DNA of 64,000 bases from Paractinoplanes ovalisporus (GTDB taxonomy: Bacteria; Actinomycetota; Actinomycetes; Mycobacteriales; Micromonosporaceae). The stretch spans positions 310,001-374,000 of the forward strand of contig NZ_JAENHP010000002.1 in the NCBI RefSeq assembly GCF_016834655.1, in the 5' to 3' direction. The notes beneath the pieces were generated by a model. It searched no databases. It was not told the DNA's origin and saw only the letters and a program-made list of their open reading frames with translations. The translations under genes were made by a program, and so were the position numbers. Below are positions 35,743 to 44,137 of the stretch, one piece after another. The first letter of the stretch is position 1; the number at the start of each line of letters is the position of its first letter.

Positions 35743-36321
35743 TCAGGCCCTTCGGACGGCGTCCTCAACCAGATCGAGGACCCGGCTCAACTCGCCCGGC
35801 GGGCGCCCGGTGGCCAGGTGGAGCACCAGACCGTCGTACGCGAGCTCGAGGAACTGGGTGAGCACCTCGACCGGCACGTCATCGCGCAGCACACCGGCCT
35901 CCCGCTGGCGTTGCAGGCGCTCACGGGTGGCGTCGGCGATGGCGGCCGACCGCTCGGTCCAGCGCTTGGCGAAGGCGGGGTCGGTGCGCAGCCGGCGCGA
36001 CACCTCGAGCTGGGTGCCGAGCCAGCCGGCGGTGTCGCCCTCGCTGCCGCCGGCCCGTTCCAGCAGGTCGCGCATCACCTGAACGAGGCCGTTGCGGGCG
36101 ACCGTCTCGACCATGGCGGCCGCGTCGTCCTCGGCCACGGCCAGGAAGAGCGATTCCTTGTCACGAAAATGGTGGAAAATCGCACCGCGGGACAGCCCGG
36201 TTGCGTCCTCGAGGCGCCGCACTGTCGCACCCTCGTAGCCGAACCGCGCGAAACAGTCACGCGCCGCCGCGAGAATCTCGTGGCGGCGGGCGTCCAGCTG
36301 GTCCTGACTTACTCGGGGCAC
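35743..36321 (-). CDS. acnR: AcnR, TetR-family repressor of aconitase
   Basis: 192 aa from GTG 36321 (PRVSQDQLDARRHEIL); ATG 36354 would add 11 residues and neither has a good ribosome site. The HTH reads GYEGATVRRLEDATGLSRG then AIFHHFRDKESLFLAV. The C-terminal ligand domain keeps the AcnR pattern NGLVQVMRDLL, LEVSRRLRTDPAF, DDVPVEVLTQFLE and LSRVLDLVEDAVR, by comparison with corynebacterial AcnR as I remember it. AcnR represses acn and responds to citrate. It usually adjoins acn; here acnA is 14 kb away, but a near-identical DNA element lies upstream of both genes. Confidence 0.88.
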   Translation of the reverse strand: MPRVSQDQLDARRHEILAAARDCFARFGYEGATVRRLEDATGLSRGAIFHHFRDKESLFLAVAEDDAAAMVETVARNGLVQVMRDLLERAGGSEGDTAGWLGTQLEVSRRLRTDPAFAKRWTERSAAIADATRERLQRQREAGVLRDDVPVEVLTQFLELAYDGLVLHLATGRPPGELSRVLDLVEDAVRRA

Positions 36322-36359
36322 GTACTGGATCGTGTCACGTGCTCCCTTTCGCATGCAAT

Positions 36360-36379
36360 CCGTACGTACGTCTTGTCAG
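36360..36379. promoter_or_regulatory. Candidate AcnR operator upstream of acnR
   Basis: CCGTACGTACGTCTTGTCAG, including the palindrome CGTACGTACG, recurs with 18 of 20 identical bases before acnA at 53399-53418. Both copies have the same orientation relative to the gene they precede. Confidence 0.6.
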
Positions 36380-36485
36380 ATGGGTGCACCCCACGGGCGG
36401 ATGGCGCGAATTCCCCCATCCCGGCCGTAAGTTGTTAACAAGCCTGGACTACTCGTTGCCCCTTCCGCTCACGTAAAGTGCCCGG

Positions 36486-37136
36486 GTGCCCCTCGTCCTG
36501 ATCGCCCTAGACGACACCCTGCTTGACCGCAGCGGTGCGTTCAGGCTGTGGGCCAAGGGTTTCCTCGATGAGATCGGGGCCGCACAGGACGATCTCGACT
36601 GGTTACTCTCGGTCGATGCCGACGGCCTGACCTCCCGCTGGGACCTGGCCGACCTGATCCGCGACCGCTACCAGCTCGCCGTCCCGTCGATCGACCTCGT
36701 CGAGGAACTGCACGAGGGCCCGCTGGCGTTCGAGAAGCTCGACCCGATGGTCGGGTGCGCGCTGCAGATCGCCGGCGACGCGGGACTGGTTCCGGTGGTG
36801 GTCACCAACGGGCAGGCCGACATTCAGGACAGCCGCATTCGCCGTACGGGCCTGGACCGTTATGTCGCCGACTGGGTGATCTCGGAACGCGCCGGGGTGA
36901 GCAAGCCGAACCCGCGCATCTTCGCGCTCGCCGCGCAGCGGGTGCGGATGCGGCTGGGCGGCGCCTGGGTGGTCGGCGACAGTCCCGAGGCCGACATCGG
37001 CGGCGCCGCGGCCATGGGGCTGCCCAGTGTGTGGCTGCACCGCGGGCGCGAGTGGGTGGACAACCGCTTCGCCCCGACCAAGGTGGTCGGCAACGTGATC
37101 CAGGGGATCTCGGCCATCATGGCCGCCGCGCGATAA
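36486..37136 (+). CDS. HAD-superfamily protein lacking the catalytic nucleophile
   Basis: 216-aa HAD-fold protein. Motif I reads VLIALDDTLLDR: Ala7 replaces the nucleophilic Asp of the usual D-x-D-x-T, while the second Asp (Asp9) is kept. Motif II Thr (VVVTNGQ), motif III Lys (GVSKPNPRIF) and motif IV (VVGDSPEADIGGA) are all present. Phosphatase activity is therefore unlikely; a binding or regulatory role is possible. GTG 36486 follows TAAAGT by 6 nt, a leaderless arrangement. Confidence 0.85.
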   Translation: MPLVLIALDDTLLDRSGAFRLWAKGFLDEIGAAQDDLDWLLSVDADGLTSRWDLADLIRDRYQLAVPSIDLVEELHEGPLAFEKLDPMVGCALQIAGDAGLVPVVVTNGQADIQDSRIRRTGLDRYVADWVISERAGVSKPNPRIFALAAQRVRMRLGGAWVVGDSPEADIGGAAAMGLPSVWLHRGREWVDNRFAPTKVVGNVIQGISAIMAAAR

Positions 37137-37277
37137 GAGCCGGCGAGCAACGCTGGTCATCGAGGCCGAATAAATCAGTTGCGCCCGCCCGGGCGGCTCC
37201 GGGAGAGTGTGCCCGTTGCCCGCACAGGGCTCCGGTGAGGCCCGCGGGGTCTCGCGAGAGAGAAGGAGGTCGAGTCC

Positions 37278-37424
37278 ATGGCTGTCGTTGCGATGTCCGC
37301 TGCCCGGATTCCCCGTTTTTCTCTCTCCAAGGAGACCCTCCAGTGCGCGAGCACGACTCTTTCGGCCCGGCCACCATGCGCCGCGGCCGCCGCAAGTTCG
37401 ACGACGACGAACCCGACTTCCTGA
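37278..37424 (+). CDS. Upstream ORF overlapping the RIO kinase gene (48 aa)
   Basis: ATG 37278 is preceded by a near-perfect Shine-Dalgarno (GAAGGAGGT, 8-nt spacing), better than that of the kinase. The peptide starts MAVVAMSAARIPRFSLSKET and its frame runs 80 nt into the kinase gene in another frame. It may be a translated leader that controls kinase synthesis. I know no homologue. Confidence 0.45.
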   Translation: MAVVAMSAARIPRFSLSKETLQCASTTLSARPPCAAAAASSTTTNPTS

Positions 37425-38260
37425 AGCGCGGGCGGCTCGAGCCGCAGCTGAAGGAAGACCCCGACCTGCCCGAGACCGGTGACCGCTGGTCGACCTGGGA
37501 CGGTTCCCTCAAGGGCCCCAAGCCGTGGCCCGAGTGGGTCCGCACCGAATACGGCGCGGTCGACACCGAGCTCGGCATGCTCAAGACCGGCAAAGAGGCC
37601 GACGTCTACCTCGTACGCCGGGCCGTTCCCGACACCGACAAGGTGAGCATGCTCGCCGCCAAGCGCTACCGCGACGGCGACCACAAACTGTTCCACCGCG
37701 ACGCCGGCTATCTCGAGGGCCGCCGCGTGCGCCGGTCCCGGGAGAACCGGGCCATGGCCAACCGCAGCTCGTTCGGCAAGGAGATGATCGCCGGGCAGTG
37801 GGCGGTGGCCGAGTTCGGCGCGCTCAGCCACCTCTGGCAGGTGGGCCAGGAGAGCGGCCTGGTGCGGGTGCCCTACCCGGTGCAGCTGATCGGCACCGAG
37901 CTCATGCTCGAGTTCATCGGCGACTGGGAGACCGGCGAGGCGGCGCCCCGGCTCGCGCAGGTGCGGGCCGGCCGCGACCAACTGGCCGACCTGTGGCGGC
38001 AGATGACCGACGCGCTGTCGGTGCTGGCCCGCGCGCAGGTGGCGCACGGCGACCTGTCCCCGTACAACACCCTGGTGCACGACGGGCAGCTGGTGCTCAT
38101 CGACCTGCCCCAGATCGTGGACGTGGTCGCCAACCCGCAGGGCGCCGATTTCATCGCCCGGGACGTCCGCAACGTCGCCGCCTGGTTCACCCAGCGCGGC
38201 CTCGAGGTGGACGCGGACGAACTGCTGGAAAGGTTGCTCTATGAAGCGGGCCTGAGATGA
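37343..38260 (+). CDS. RIO1-like serine/threonine protein kinase
   Basis: 305-aa atypical kinase of the RIO family. The N-terminus is acidic/basic and disordered (1-60). The P-loop is LKTGKEADVYLV (80-91), the ATP lysine Lys107 (LAAKRY), the catalytic loop HGDLSPYNTL with Asp237 and Asn242, and the metal motif LIDLPQ with Asp254. No membrane segment is present. GTG 37343 follows AAGGAG by 8 nt; ATG 37376 is an alternative. The bacterial role is unclear. Confidence 0.9.
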   Translation: MREHDSFGPATMRRGRRKFDDDEPDFLKRGRLEPQLKEDPDLPETGDRWSTWDGSLKGPKPWPEWVRTEYGAVDTELGMLKTGKEADVYLVRRAVPDTDKVSMLAAKRYRDGDHKLFHRDAGYLEGRRVRRSRENRAMANRSSFGKEMIAGQWAVAEFGALSHLWQVGQESGLVRVPYPVQLIGTELMLEFIGDWETGEAAPRLAQVRAGRDQLADLWRQMTDALSVLARAQVAHGDLSPYNTLVHDGQLVLIDLPQIVDVVANPQGADFIARDVRNVAAWFTQRGLEVDADELLERLLYEAGLR

Positions 38261-38280
38261 CCCGCCGGACGAAGCCCGGA

Positions 38281-38310
38281 CCGCGGCCGCCGAAGACCCG
38301 GCGGCCGCGG
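38281..38310. terminator. Bidirectional terminator between RIO kinase and DUF2630 genes
   Basis: CCGCGGCCGCCG (38281-38292) and CGGCGGCCGCGG (38299-38310) form a perfect 12-bp stem with a 6-nt loop in the 61-bp gap between two convergent genes. Confidence 0.7.
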
Positions 38311-38321
38311 CCGAGGCCGTT

Positions 38322-38567
38322 TCACTGCAGGTAGCCCTCGACCTCGCCGACGCTGTGCGCCTGCTCGGCGTTGGGGTCGTTGCCCACCTCGCGGGCGGCA
38401 CGCCGGCGCCGGAGCAGGTCCCAGCACTGGTCCAGGGCCTCTTCCAACTCCTTCAGCCGGGCGTGTTCCTCGTCCGAGGAGATTTCGCCCTTGCCCAGCT
38501 GCGTGCGCAGCTTGTGCTCCTCGTCGACCAGGCCGTGGATCCGGCTCAGCACAGTCTTGTCATCCAT
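38322..38567 (-). CDS. DUF2630 family protein (81 aa)
   Basis: Small, highly charged, fully helical protein of the DUF2630 family. Key stretches are LSRIHGLVDEEHKLR, LKELEEALDQCWDLLRRRRAA and the C-terminal DPNAEQAHSVGEVEGYLQ. It is common in actinobacteria and of unknown function. It is divergent from the response regulator gene, with about 60 bp between. Confidence 0.88.
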   Translation of the reverse strand: MDDKTVLSRIHGLVDEEHKLRTQLGKGEISSDEEHARLKELEEALDQCWDLLRRRRAAREVGNDPNAEQAHSVGEVEGYLQ

Positions 38568-38627
38568 GCCCGAAGACTAATGCTTCTCATCGTGCTCTCA
38601 TGCGGGCGTGGTCTGATGGGTCGCGAG

Positions 38628-39314
38628 ATGAGCGCCCGGATCCTGGTGGTCGACGACCAGCCCAACATCGTGGACATGCTGAGCACCGTGCTGTCGTTCC
38701 ACGGGTTCGCGGTCGACACGGCCGGCACGGGTGCGCAGGCGATGGCCCGGGCCGGCGATCAGCGCCCCGACCTGGTGCTTCTCGACGTGATGCTGCCCGA
38801 CGGCGACGGGCGTGACCTCTGCCGGCGGCTGCGCGACGACGGCTACGACTTCGGAGTGATCTTCCTGACGGCCCGGGACGCGCGGGAGGACCTGATCGCC
38901 GGCCTCGCGTACGGCGGGGACGACTGGATCACCAAGCCGTTCGACGTCGATGTGCTCCTCGCGCGGGTGCGGGCGGTCCTCCGGCGTACGGGAAGCCCGG
39001 TCGAACCGGACCGGGTGCTGCGCTACGCCGACCTCGAGTTCGATCAGGACACGCTTGCCGTACGCCGTTCCGGCCACCCGGTCCAGCTGTCGCCCACCGA
39101 GCTCAAGCTGCTGCGCTACTTCCTCGAGAACCCGAACCGCGTGCTGTCGAGGGCCGAGATCCTGCGCGCCGTCTGGGAGTACGACCTGGAGGCCGCGTCC
39201 AACGTCGTCGACACGTACGTCGGCTACGTGCGCCGCAAACTCGACCGGCTGGGCCCGCCACTGTTCGTGACGCATCGCGGGTTCGGTTACGCGCTGCGCG
39301 CCGGTCGGCCGTGA
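38628..39314 (+). CDS. OmpR-family response regulator
   Basis: 228 aa from ATG 38628 (ATG 38616 is an alternative). The receiver domain has Asp9/Asp10 (LVVDDQ), phospho-acceptor Asp53 (LVLLDVMLPDG) and Lys103 (WITKPFD). The winged-helix output domain (about 130-228) carries LSPTELKLLRYFLENPN and VDTYVGYVRRKLDRLG. It is coupled to the sensor kinase gene by a 4-nt overlap (GTGA). The regulon is unknown; downstream lipid-handling genes are possible targets. Confidence 0.93.
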   Translation: MSARILVVDDQPNIVDMLSTVLSFHGFAVDTAGTGAQAMARAGDQRPDLVLLDVMLPDGDGRDLCRRLRDDGYDFGVIFLTARDAREDLIAGLAYGGDDWITKPFDVDVLLARVRAVLRRTGSPVEPDRVLRYADLEFDQDTLAVRRSGHPVQLSPTELKLLRYFLENPNRVLSRAEILRAVWEYDLEAASNVVDTYVGYVRRKLDRLGPPLFVTHRGFGYALRAGRP

Positions 39315-40648
39315 CGCTCCGCCGTTCCCTGCTGCTCGCCGTCGCCGGGCTGACCACGGCCGCGTTGCTCGCGGTGAGCGTGACGGCGGTGCTCGCGATG
39401 CGCGCCTACCTGCTGCGCCAGACCGACGACCAGCTCGCGGGCGCGGCCCGGCTCGGTCAGTCGCGCGCGGCGTTGCTGGTGGTCGACCCGTCCGTCCGGG
39501 GTGAAACCGTCCGCGAGGTCATCTCGGTGACCGAATACGTGATCGAGATCCGGAGGGGCGACAGCGGCACCGTACGCATCGTGGCCGGCGCCCCGCTCCC
39601 GCCGCGCCCCCTGCTCGAGACCGCCCGCCTCGACGACCCCGATCCGCAGGACGTCAACGGATACCGCGCGGTCGTCGTCCGGCACGAGAACGTCACCCTG
39701 CTGGTGGCGCTGCCGCTGAAGCCGCTGGACGACACCGTGCGGCAGCTCGCTCTGGTCGCCGGGCTGGCCTCCCTCGGCGTCCTGGCGCTGCTCATGCTCC
39801 TCGCCCGCCTGCTGGTGACCCGTCGGCTGCGGCCGCTCAACGCGATCGCCGCGGCCGCCACCGACCTGGCCGACGGGCAGCTCGACCGGCGCGTGCCCGA
39901 ACCCGCCGGCGCCAGCCGCACCGAGGTGGGACGGCTGACCCTCGCGATCAACGGGATGCTGGCCCGGATCCAGGCCGCGCTGGCCGCCCGCGCCCGTTCC
40001 GAGCAGCGGATGCGCGACTTCGTGGCGGACGCCTCGCACGAGCTGCGCACGCCGGTGACCTCGATCCAGGGCTACCTGCAGCTGATCCGTACGGGCGTGA
40101 TCGACCTGCGCGAACGTCCGGACGTGCTGCGCCGGCTCGAGGAGGAGTCGTCGCGGATGGGGTCGCTGGTGACGTCGCTGCTCTACCTGGCCCGCCTCGA
40201 CGCCTCGCCGGTGACCGCCCGCGCGCCCGTCGACCTGGCGGCCCTGGTGCGTGACGCGGTGGCCGACGCGCAGGCGGTGGAGCCGGACCGGCCACTCAGC
40301 GTCGTCGGGCCCGCGGAGCTCACGGTGACCGGCGACGCCGACTCGTTGCGCCAGGTGATGGCAAACCTGCTTTCCAACGTACGGGCGCACACCCCGCCCG
40401 GCACCGCGGCGCTCGTCCGGGTAGTGGCCGGGGAGTCCGGTGTGCGGGTCGAGGTCACGGACGAGGGCCCCGGGCTGGACGCCGACGCCGCCGCGCACGC
40501 CTTCGACCGTTTCTGGCGGGCCGACACCGCCCGCTCGGCGGCCGGGGGAGCCGGGCTGGGGCTGGCGATCGTGGCCGAGGTGGTGCACGCCCACGGCGGC
40601 GAGGCCGGGATAGCCGGGTCGACCGTCTGGTTCACCCTGCCCGGCTGA
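39311..40648 (+). CDS. Two-component sensor histidine kinase
   Basis: 445-aa membrane kinase. TM1 lies about 8-30, an extracytoplasmic sensor at about 31-140, TM2 about 145-168, HAMP about 170-225. The phospho-acceptor is His243 in ASHELRTPVTS. ATPase boxes follow: N box MANLLSNVRAHTP, G1 VTDEGPGLD and G2 GGAGLGLAIV. It is the partner of the response regulator upstream. Confidence 0.93.
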   Translation: MTLRRSLLLAVAGLTTAALLAVSVTAVLAMRAYLLRQTDDQLAGAARLGQSRAALLVVDPSVRGETVREVISVTEYVIEIRRGDSGTVRIVAGAPLPPRPLLETARLDDPDPQDVNGYRAVVVRHENVTLLVALPLKPLDDTVRQLALVAGLASLGVLALLMLLARLLVTRRLRPLNAIAAAATDLADGQLDRRVPEPAGASRTEVGRLTLAINGMLARIQAALAARARSEQRMRDFVADASHELRTPVTSIQGYLQLIRTGVIDLRERPDVLRRLEEESSRMGSLVTSLLYLARLDASPVTARAPVDLAALVRDAVADAQAVEPDRPLSVVGPAELTVTGDADSLRQVMANLLSNVRAHTPPGTAALVRVVAGESGVRVEVTDEGPGLDADAAAHAFDRFWRADTARSAAGGAGLGLAIVAEVVHAHGGEAGIAGSTVWFTLPG

Positions 40649-40737
40649 TCCACCTCCTCACCCGGCCCGGCTGATTCACCTCGAACTCTCATCCGGCTCG
40701 CATCGGGCCGTCGTGCCGGGGCGGTTGGCTCTCCCGG

Positions 40738-41658
40738 GTGATCAGAAAACGTAAGGTGATCCTCGGGGCGGTGGCGGCCGCCGCGGTCGTGGTGCCGCTG
40801 GTGGCCGACCGGGTGGCCGCCGAAGTGGTCGAACGGCAGGTGGCGTCCCGGCTGAAGTGCGCGGCCGGGCTGTCCGACGTTCCGGAGGTGACGCTGGGCG
40901 GGTTCCCGGCCGTCACCCAGCTCGTTTCCCGGAGCCTCGACGACGTGCGCGTGACCGCCGACGACGTGACGGCCGGTAAGGCGACGCTCAGCCACGTCGC
41001 CGTCGCCGCCCAGGACCTGAAACTGGCGGACGGCGGGCTGAGCGCCCGCTCGATCTCGGCCGAGGCGACGGTGGCATGGAGCGCGCTGGCCGGCCTGGGC
41101 GTAGCGGGCGCCGGGGACAAATCGGACAGCGATGCCGGCGGCGGTTCCGATTCCGAACCCGAGCCTGGTTCCAGCTCTGAGCCCGGGTCCGGCTCCGGAG
41201 CCGGTGGCCTCCTCGGTGGGGGCCTCTTCGGCGGGGGTGGGCTCTCGGGGGGAGGCGCCGCCGGGCCGTCGGTCGGCCAGGCCCGGATCGCCGGTGGTGA
41301 CGCCGCGGGCCGCTTGGTGGTGGAGGCCGACGTCAGCATGGGTGGCCTCAGCCTGCCGGCGACGGTGTACGCCGACCTCGCGCTGCGCGGAAACGCCCTG
41401 GTTGTCACCCCGGCCGAGGTCGAACTGCGCGGACTCGGGCTGCGGGTGCCCGCCACGCGACTTCCCGAGGCCGCCCGGGCGGGCCGCAGCGTCGACCTGC
41501 CCACGCTGCCGGCCGGGCTCGCGTACCGGGAGATCAGCGCAACCCCCGACGGCCTGAAGGTGGCCGTCGCCGGCACCGACCTGAAAGCCGCCGGTGATCT
41601 GGCGTCATCCGGCCGGCCCGCCACGACCGGCATCAAGCGTTGCGGGGGTGGGTCGTGA
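40738..41658 (+). CDS. LmeA-like (DUF2993) phospholipid-binding protein
   Basis: 306-aa protein with an N-terminal signal anchor (residues about 6-28) and an extracytoplasmic DUF2993 domain. The family includes LmeA, which matures lipomannan, and binds phospholipids. A low-complexity insert rich in Ser/Glu/Pro and then Gly (about 130-180) splits the domain; such a long insert is unusual. A conserved Cys (LKCAAGL) follows the anchor, and another lies near the end. GTG 40738. It sits between the two-component system and an MMPL transporter. Confidence 0.85.
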   Translation: MIRKRKVILGAVAAAAVVVPLVADRVAAEVVERQVASRLKCAAGLSDVPEVTLGGFPAVTQLVSRSLDDVRVTADDVTAGKATLSHVAVAAQDLKLADGGLSARSISAEATVAWSALAGLGVAGAGDKSDSDAGGGSDSEPEPGSSSEPGSGSGAGGLLGGGLFGGGGLSGGGAAGPSVGQARIAGGDAAGRLVVEADVSMGGLSLPATVYADLALRGNALVVTPAEVELRGLGLRVPATRLPEAARAGRSVDLPTLPAGLAYREISATPDGLKVAVAGTDLKAAGDLASSGRPATTGIKRCGGGS

Positions 41659-41728
41659 GAGCGGGCCCGGTGGTGGGCGGCACCGCCTCTATGTGGTTCT
41701 GCCGGTCCGAGGGTTACGGGGGTGGGAT

Positions 41729-44137
41729 GTGAGCACGATCGAGGACGGGCCGTTGCACGCGGTGATGGCGCGGCTGGCCGGGTTCGTCACGCGGCGTCCC
41801 TGGGTGGTGCTCGGGGCCTGGCTCCTCGTCGCGATCACCGTGGGTGGGCTGGTCGCCGGTTTCGGGCGGCCGACCGAGGAGGACACCACGCTGCCCGGAA
41901 GCACTGCCCAGCACGGGCGTGACCTGCTCGAGGCGCACTTCTCCGGCTCGGGCAACGCCAACGGGCAGGTGATCTACCGGACTTTCCCCGCCACCGGGAG
42001 CGCCCCCGCTTCGGCCGGCGATCTGCCGGACCTGGCCGCCCCCGCCCGCCGGATCGCCGAGGTCGACCACGTCGCCTCGGTGGGCAAGCCGGTGGTCAGC
42101 GGCGACGGTCGTACGGCGTACCTGGAAATCTCCTTTGATCTGGGCCCGCGCGACGTGACCCAGCGTCTGACCGAGGACGTGCTGACCGCCGCCGACGTCG
42201 AGGGCGCGGAGGTGCTGCCCGCCGGCGCTCTGGCCCGCCCCGAGGCCGACACGCGCCGCAGCGAGGCGATCGGCATCGTGGTCGCCCTGGTCGTGCTCGT
42301 GATCGCTTTCGGCGGCCTGCTGGCGGCCACGTTGCCGCTGCTCACCGCGCTGATCACGCTGGTCTGCGGCGTCGGCGCGATCGGTCTGGCCGGCCATCTC
42401 ACCGGCATCCCCGGCGTCGCCACCACGCTCGGCACGATGATCGGTCTGGGCGTCGGCATCGACTACGCGCTGTTCCTGGTCACCCGCTACCGCGCGTTGC
42501 TGACAACGTCGACATCCCCGGTTGCCGCGATCGTCGCCACGGTGGCGTCATCAGGCAGCGCGGTCGTGTTCGCCGGCGGCACGGTCGTGGTCGCCCTGGG
42601 CGGCTTGGCGGTCGCGGGCGTACCCATCCTGGCCACGCTGGGCTGGACCGCCGGCCTGGTCGTGATCGTCGCCGTAGCCACCGCCACAACCCTGTTGCCG
42701 GCGCTGCTCACCCTGCTGGGCCCCCGAATCCGCGCACCCCGCACCGCCGCGCGGCCCGCCGGCTCGTTCTGGGGGCGGCTCGCCGATCGGGTGACGCGCA
42801 AGCCCTGGCCGTACGCGGTGACGAGCGTCGTCGTGCTTCTGGCGCTCGCGGCCCCGGTTGTCGGCATGGAACTCGGGCAGACCGACCCCGGCGACGACCC
42901 GGCCGGCTCCGACACCCGCGCCGGCTACGAGGCGATGGCGTCCGCCTTCGGGCCCGGCGTGAACGGTCCGCTCACCGTCGTGCTGCCGCTGGAACCGCCC
43001 GCGACCGGAGCCACCGACCCGCGGCTCGCGTCGCTGACCGAAGCGGTCTCGGGCGTGGACGGTGTGGCGAGCGCCCAGCCCGCACACCTCTCGACGGACG
43101 GCGAAGTTGCTTCGGTGCGGGTGCTGCCGACCACCGCGCCCAGCGACCCGGCCACCCTCGGCACCGTGGACCGGCTCGACGCGCTGGCGGTGGGCGGGGC
43201 CGACGTGGCGGTGACCGGCCAGACCGCCGTCCGGGGTGCGTTGGCCGAGCAGGTCGGCAAGCGGATGCCGTACGTGATCGGGCTGGTCGTTCTGCTCAGC
43301 GCCCTGCTCGTGTTCGTGGCTTTCCGCGCGCCGGTCGTGGCGGTGAAGGCGGCGCTGATGAACCTCCTGTCGGTCGGGGCGGCCTACGGCGTGCTGACCG
43401 CGGTCTTCCAGTGGGGCTGGGGCGTGGAGCTCACCGGGCTGGACGGGCCGGTGCCGATCGAGGCGTACGTGCCGATGATGCTGTTCGCGCTGCTCTTCGG
43501 GCTGTCGATGGACTACGAGGTGTTCCTGCTGACCGCCGTGCGGGAGTCGTGGCAGCGCCGCCGGGACAACCGGGCCTCGGTGCGCGACGGGCTGGCCGGC
43601 ACCGGCGTCGTGATCACGTCGGCCGCGCTGATCATGGTGTGTGTCTTCGCGAGCTTCGTGCTCAGCTCGGACCCGGTGATCAAGATGATGGGGCTCGGGT
43701 TGGCGGTGGCGATCGCCGTCGACGCGACGATCATCCGGGGGCTGCTGGTGCCGGCCACGATGGCCCTCCTCGGTGGAGCGAACTGGTGGACCCCGAGGTT
43801 AGGCCTTTTCGCCAGGGGCGCGGGCGTTGTCCACAATCCTCGGTTGTCCACAGGCGGGTCTCCGAAGATCGCCGAAAACGGGAAGAATGAGAAGTGGCGG
43901 GGGAACCCCCTGGGAGGGCGGGTTATGCCTGCGTGGGCCCAGTTCTGGTGGGCGCGACCAGACTGGACGCCCGAGGCCGACGAGAACGACTGCGGGTCAC
44001 GTCAGCATGGCCAGGACGGCGAAAGCGGCCAGCAAGGTAGCCAGGAAGCGGCGCGGGCCGAAGGGCTCCCGCAGCACGACCCAGGCGATCAAACCGGCCC
44101 AGAGCAGGCTCGAGCTGCGCAGGGCGGCCACCAATGA
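41729..44137 (+). CDS. MMPL/RND family transporter with unusual C-terminal extension
   Basis: RND-type inner-membrane transporter of the MMPL family, 802 aa from GTG 41729 (MSTIEDGPL). Two repeats of one plus five helices are visible, with SEAIGIVVALVVLVIAFGGL, GLGVGIDYALFLVTRYR and FGLSMDYEVFLLTAV as the family signatures. The normal family end (WWTPRLG) comes at about 43805; the frame then continues 110 codons without membrane character, crosses two DnaA boxes and overlaps the convergent DMT gene by 141 bp. The extension may be a lost stop or frameshift. Substrates of the family are lipids. Confidence 0.88.
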   Translation: MSTIEDGPLHAVMARLAGFVTRRPWVVLGAWLLVAITVGGLVAGFGRPTEEDTTLPGSTAQHGRDLLEAHFSGSGNANGQVIYRTFPATGSAPASAGDLPDLAAPARRIAEVDHVASVGKPVVSGDGRTAYLEISFDLGPRDVTQRLTEDVLTAADVEGAEVLPAGALARPEADTRRSEAIGIVVALVVLVIAFGGLLAATLPLLTALITLVCGVGAIGLAGHLTGIPGVATTLGTMIGLGVGIDYALFLVTRYRALLTTSTSPVAAIVATVASSGSAVVFAGGTVVVALGGLAVAGVPILATLGWTAGLVVIVAVATATTLLPALLTLLGPRIRAPRTAARPAGSFWGRLADRVTRKPWPYAVTSVVVLLALAAPVVGMELGQTDPGDDPAGSDTRAGYEAMASAFGPGVNGPLTVVLPLEPPATGATDPRLASLTEAVSGVDGVASAQPAHLSTDGEVASVRVLPTTAPSDPATLGTVDRLDALAVGGADVAVTGQTAVRGALAEQVGKRMPYVIGLVVLLSALLVFVAFRAPVVAVKAALMNLLSVGAAYGVLTAVFQWGWGVELTGLDGPVPIEAYVPMMLFALLFGLSMDYEVFLLTAVRESWQRRRDNRASVRDGLAGTGVVITSAALIMVCVFASFVLSSDPVIKMMGLGLAVAIAVDATIIRGLLVPATMALLGGANWWTPRLGLFARGAGVVHNPRLSTGGSPKIAENGKNEKWRGNPLGGRVMPAWAQFWWARPDWTPEADENDCGSRQHGQDGESGQQGSQEAARAEGLPQHDPGDQTGPEQARAAQGGHQ
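43827..43852 (+). other. Two direct DnaA boxes
   Basis: TTGTCCACA, the preferred high-GC actinobacterial DnaA box, occurs at 43827-43835 and again at 43844-43852, 17 bp apart in the same direction. They fall in the tail of the MMPL frame, not near any replication gene. Confidence 0.55.
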
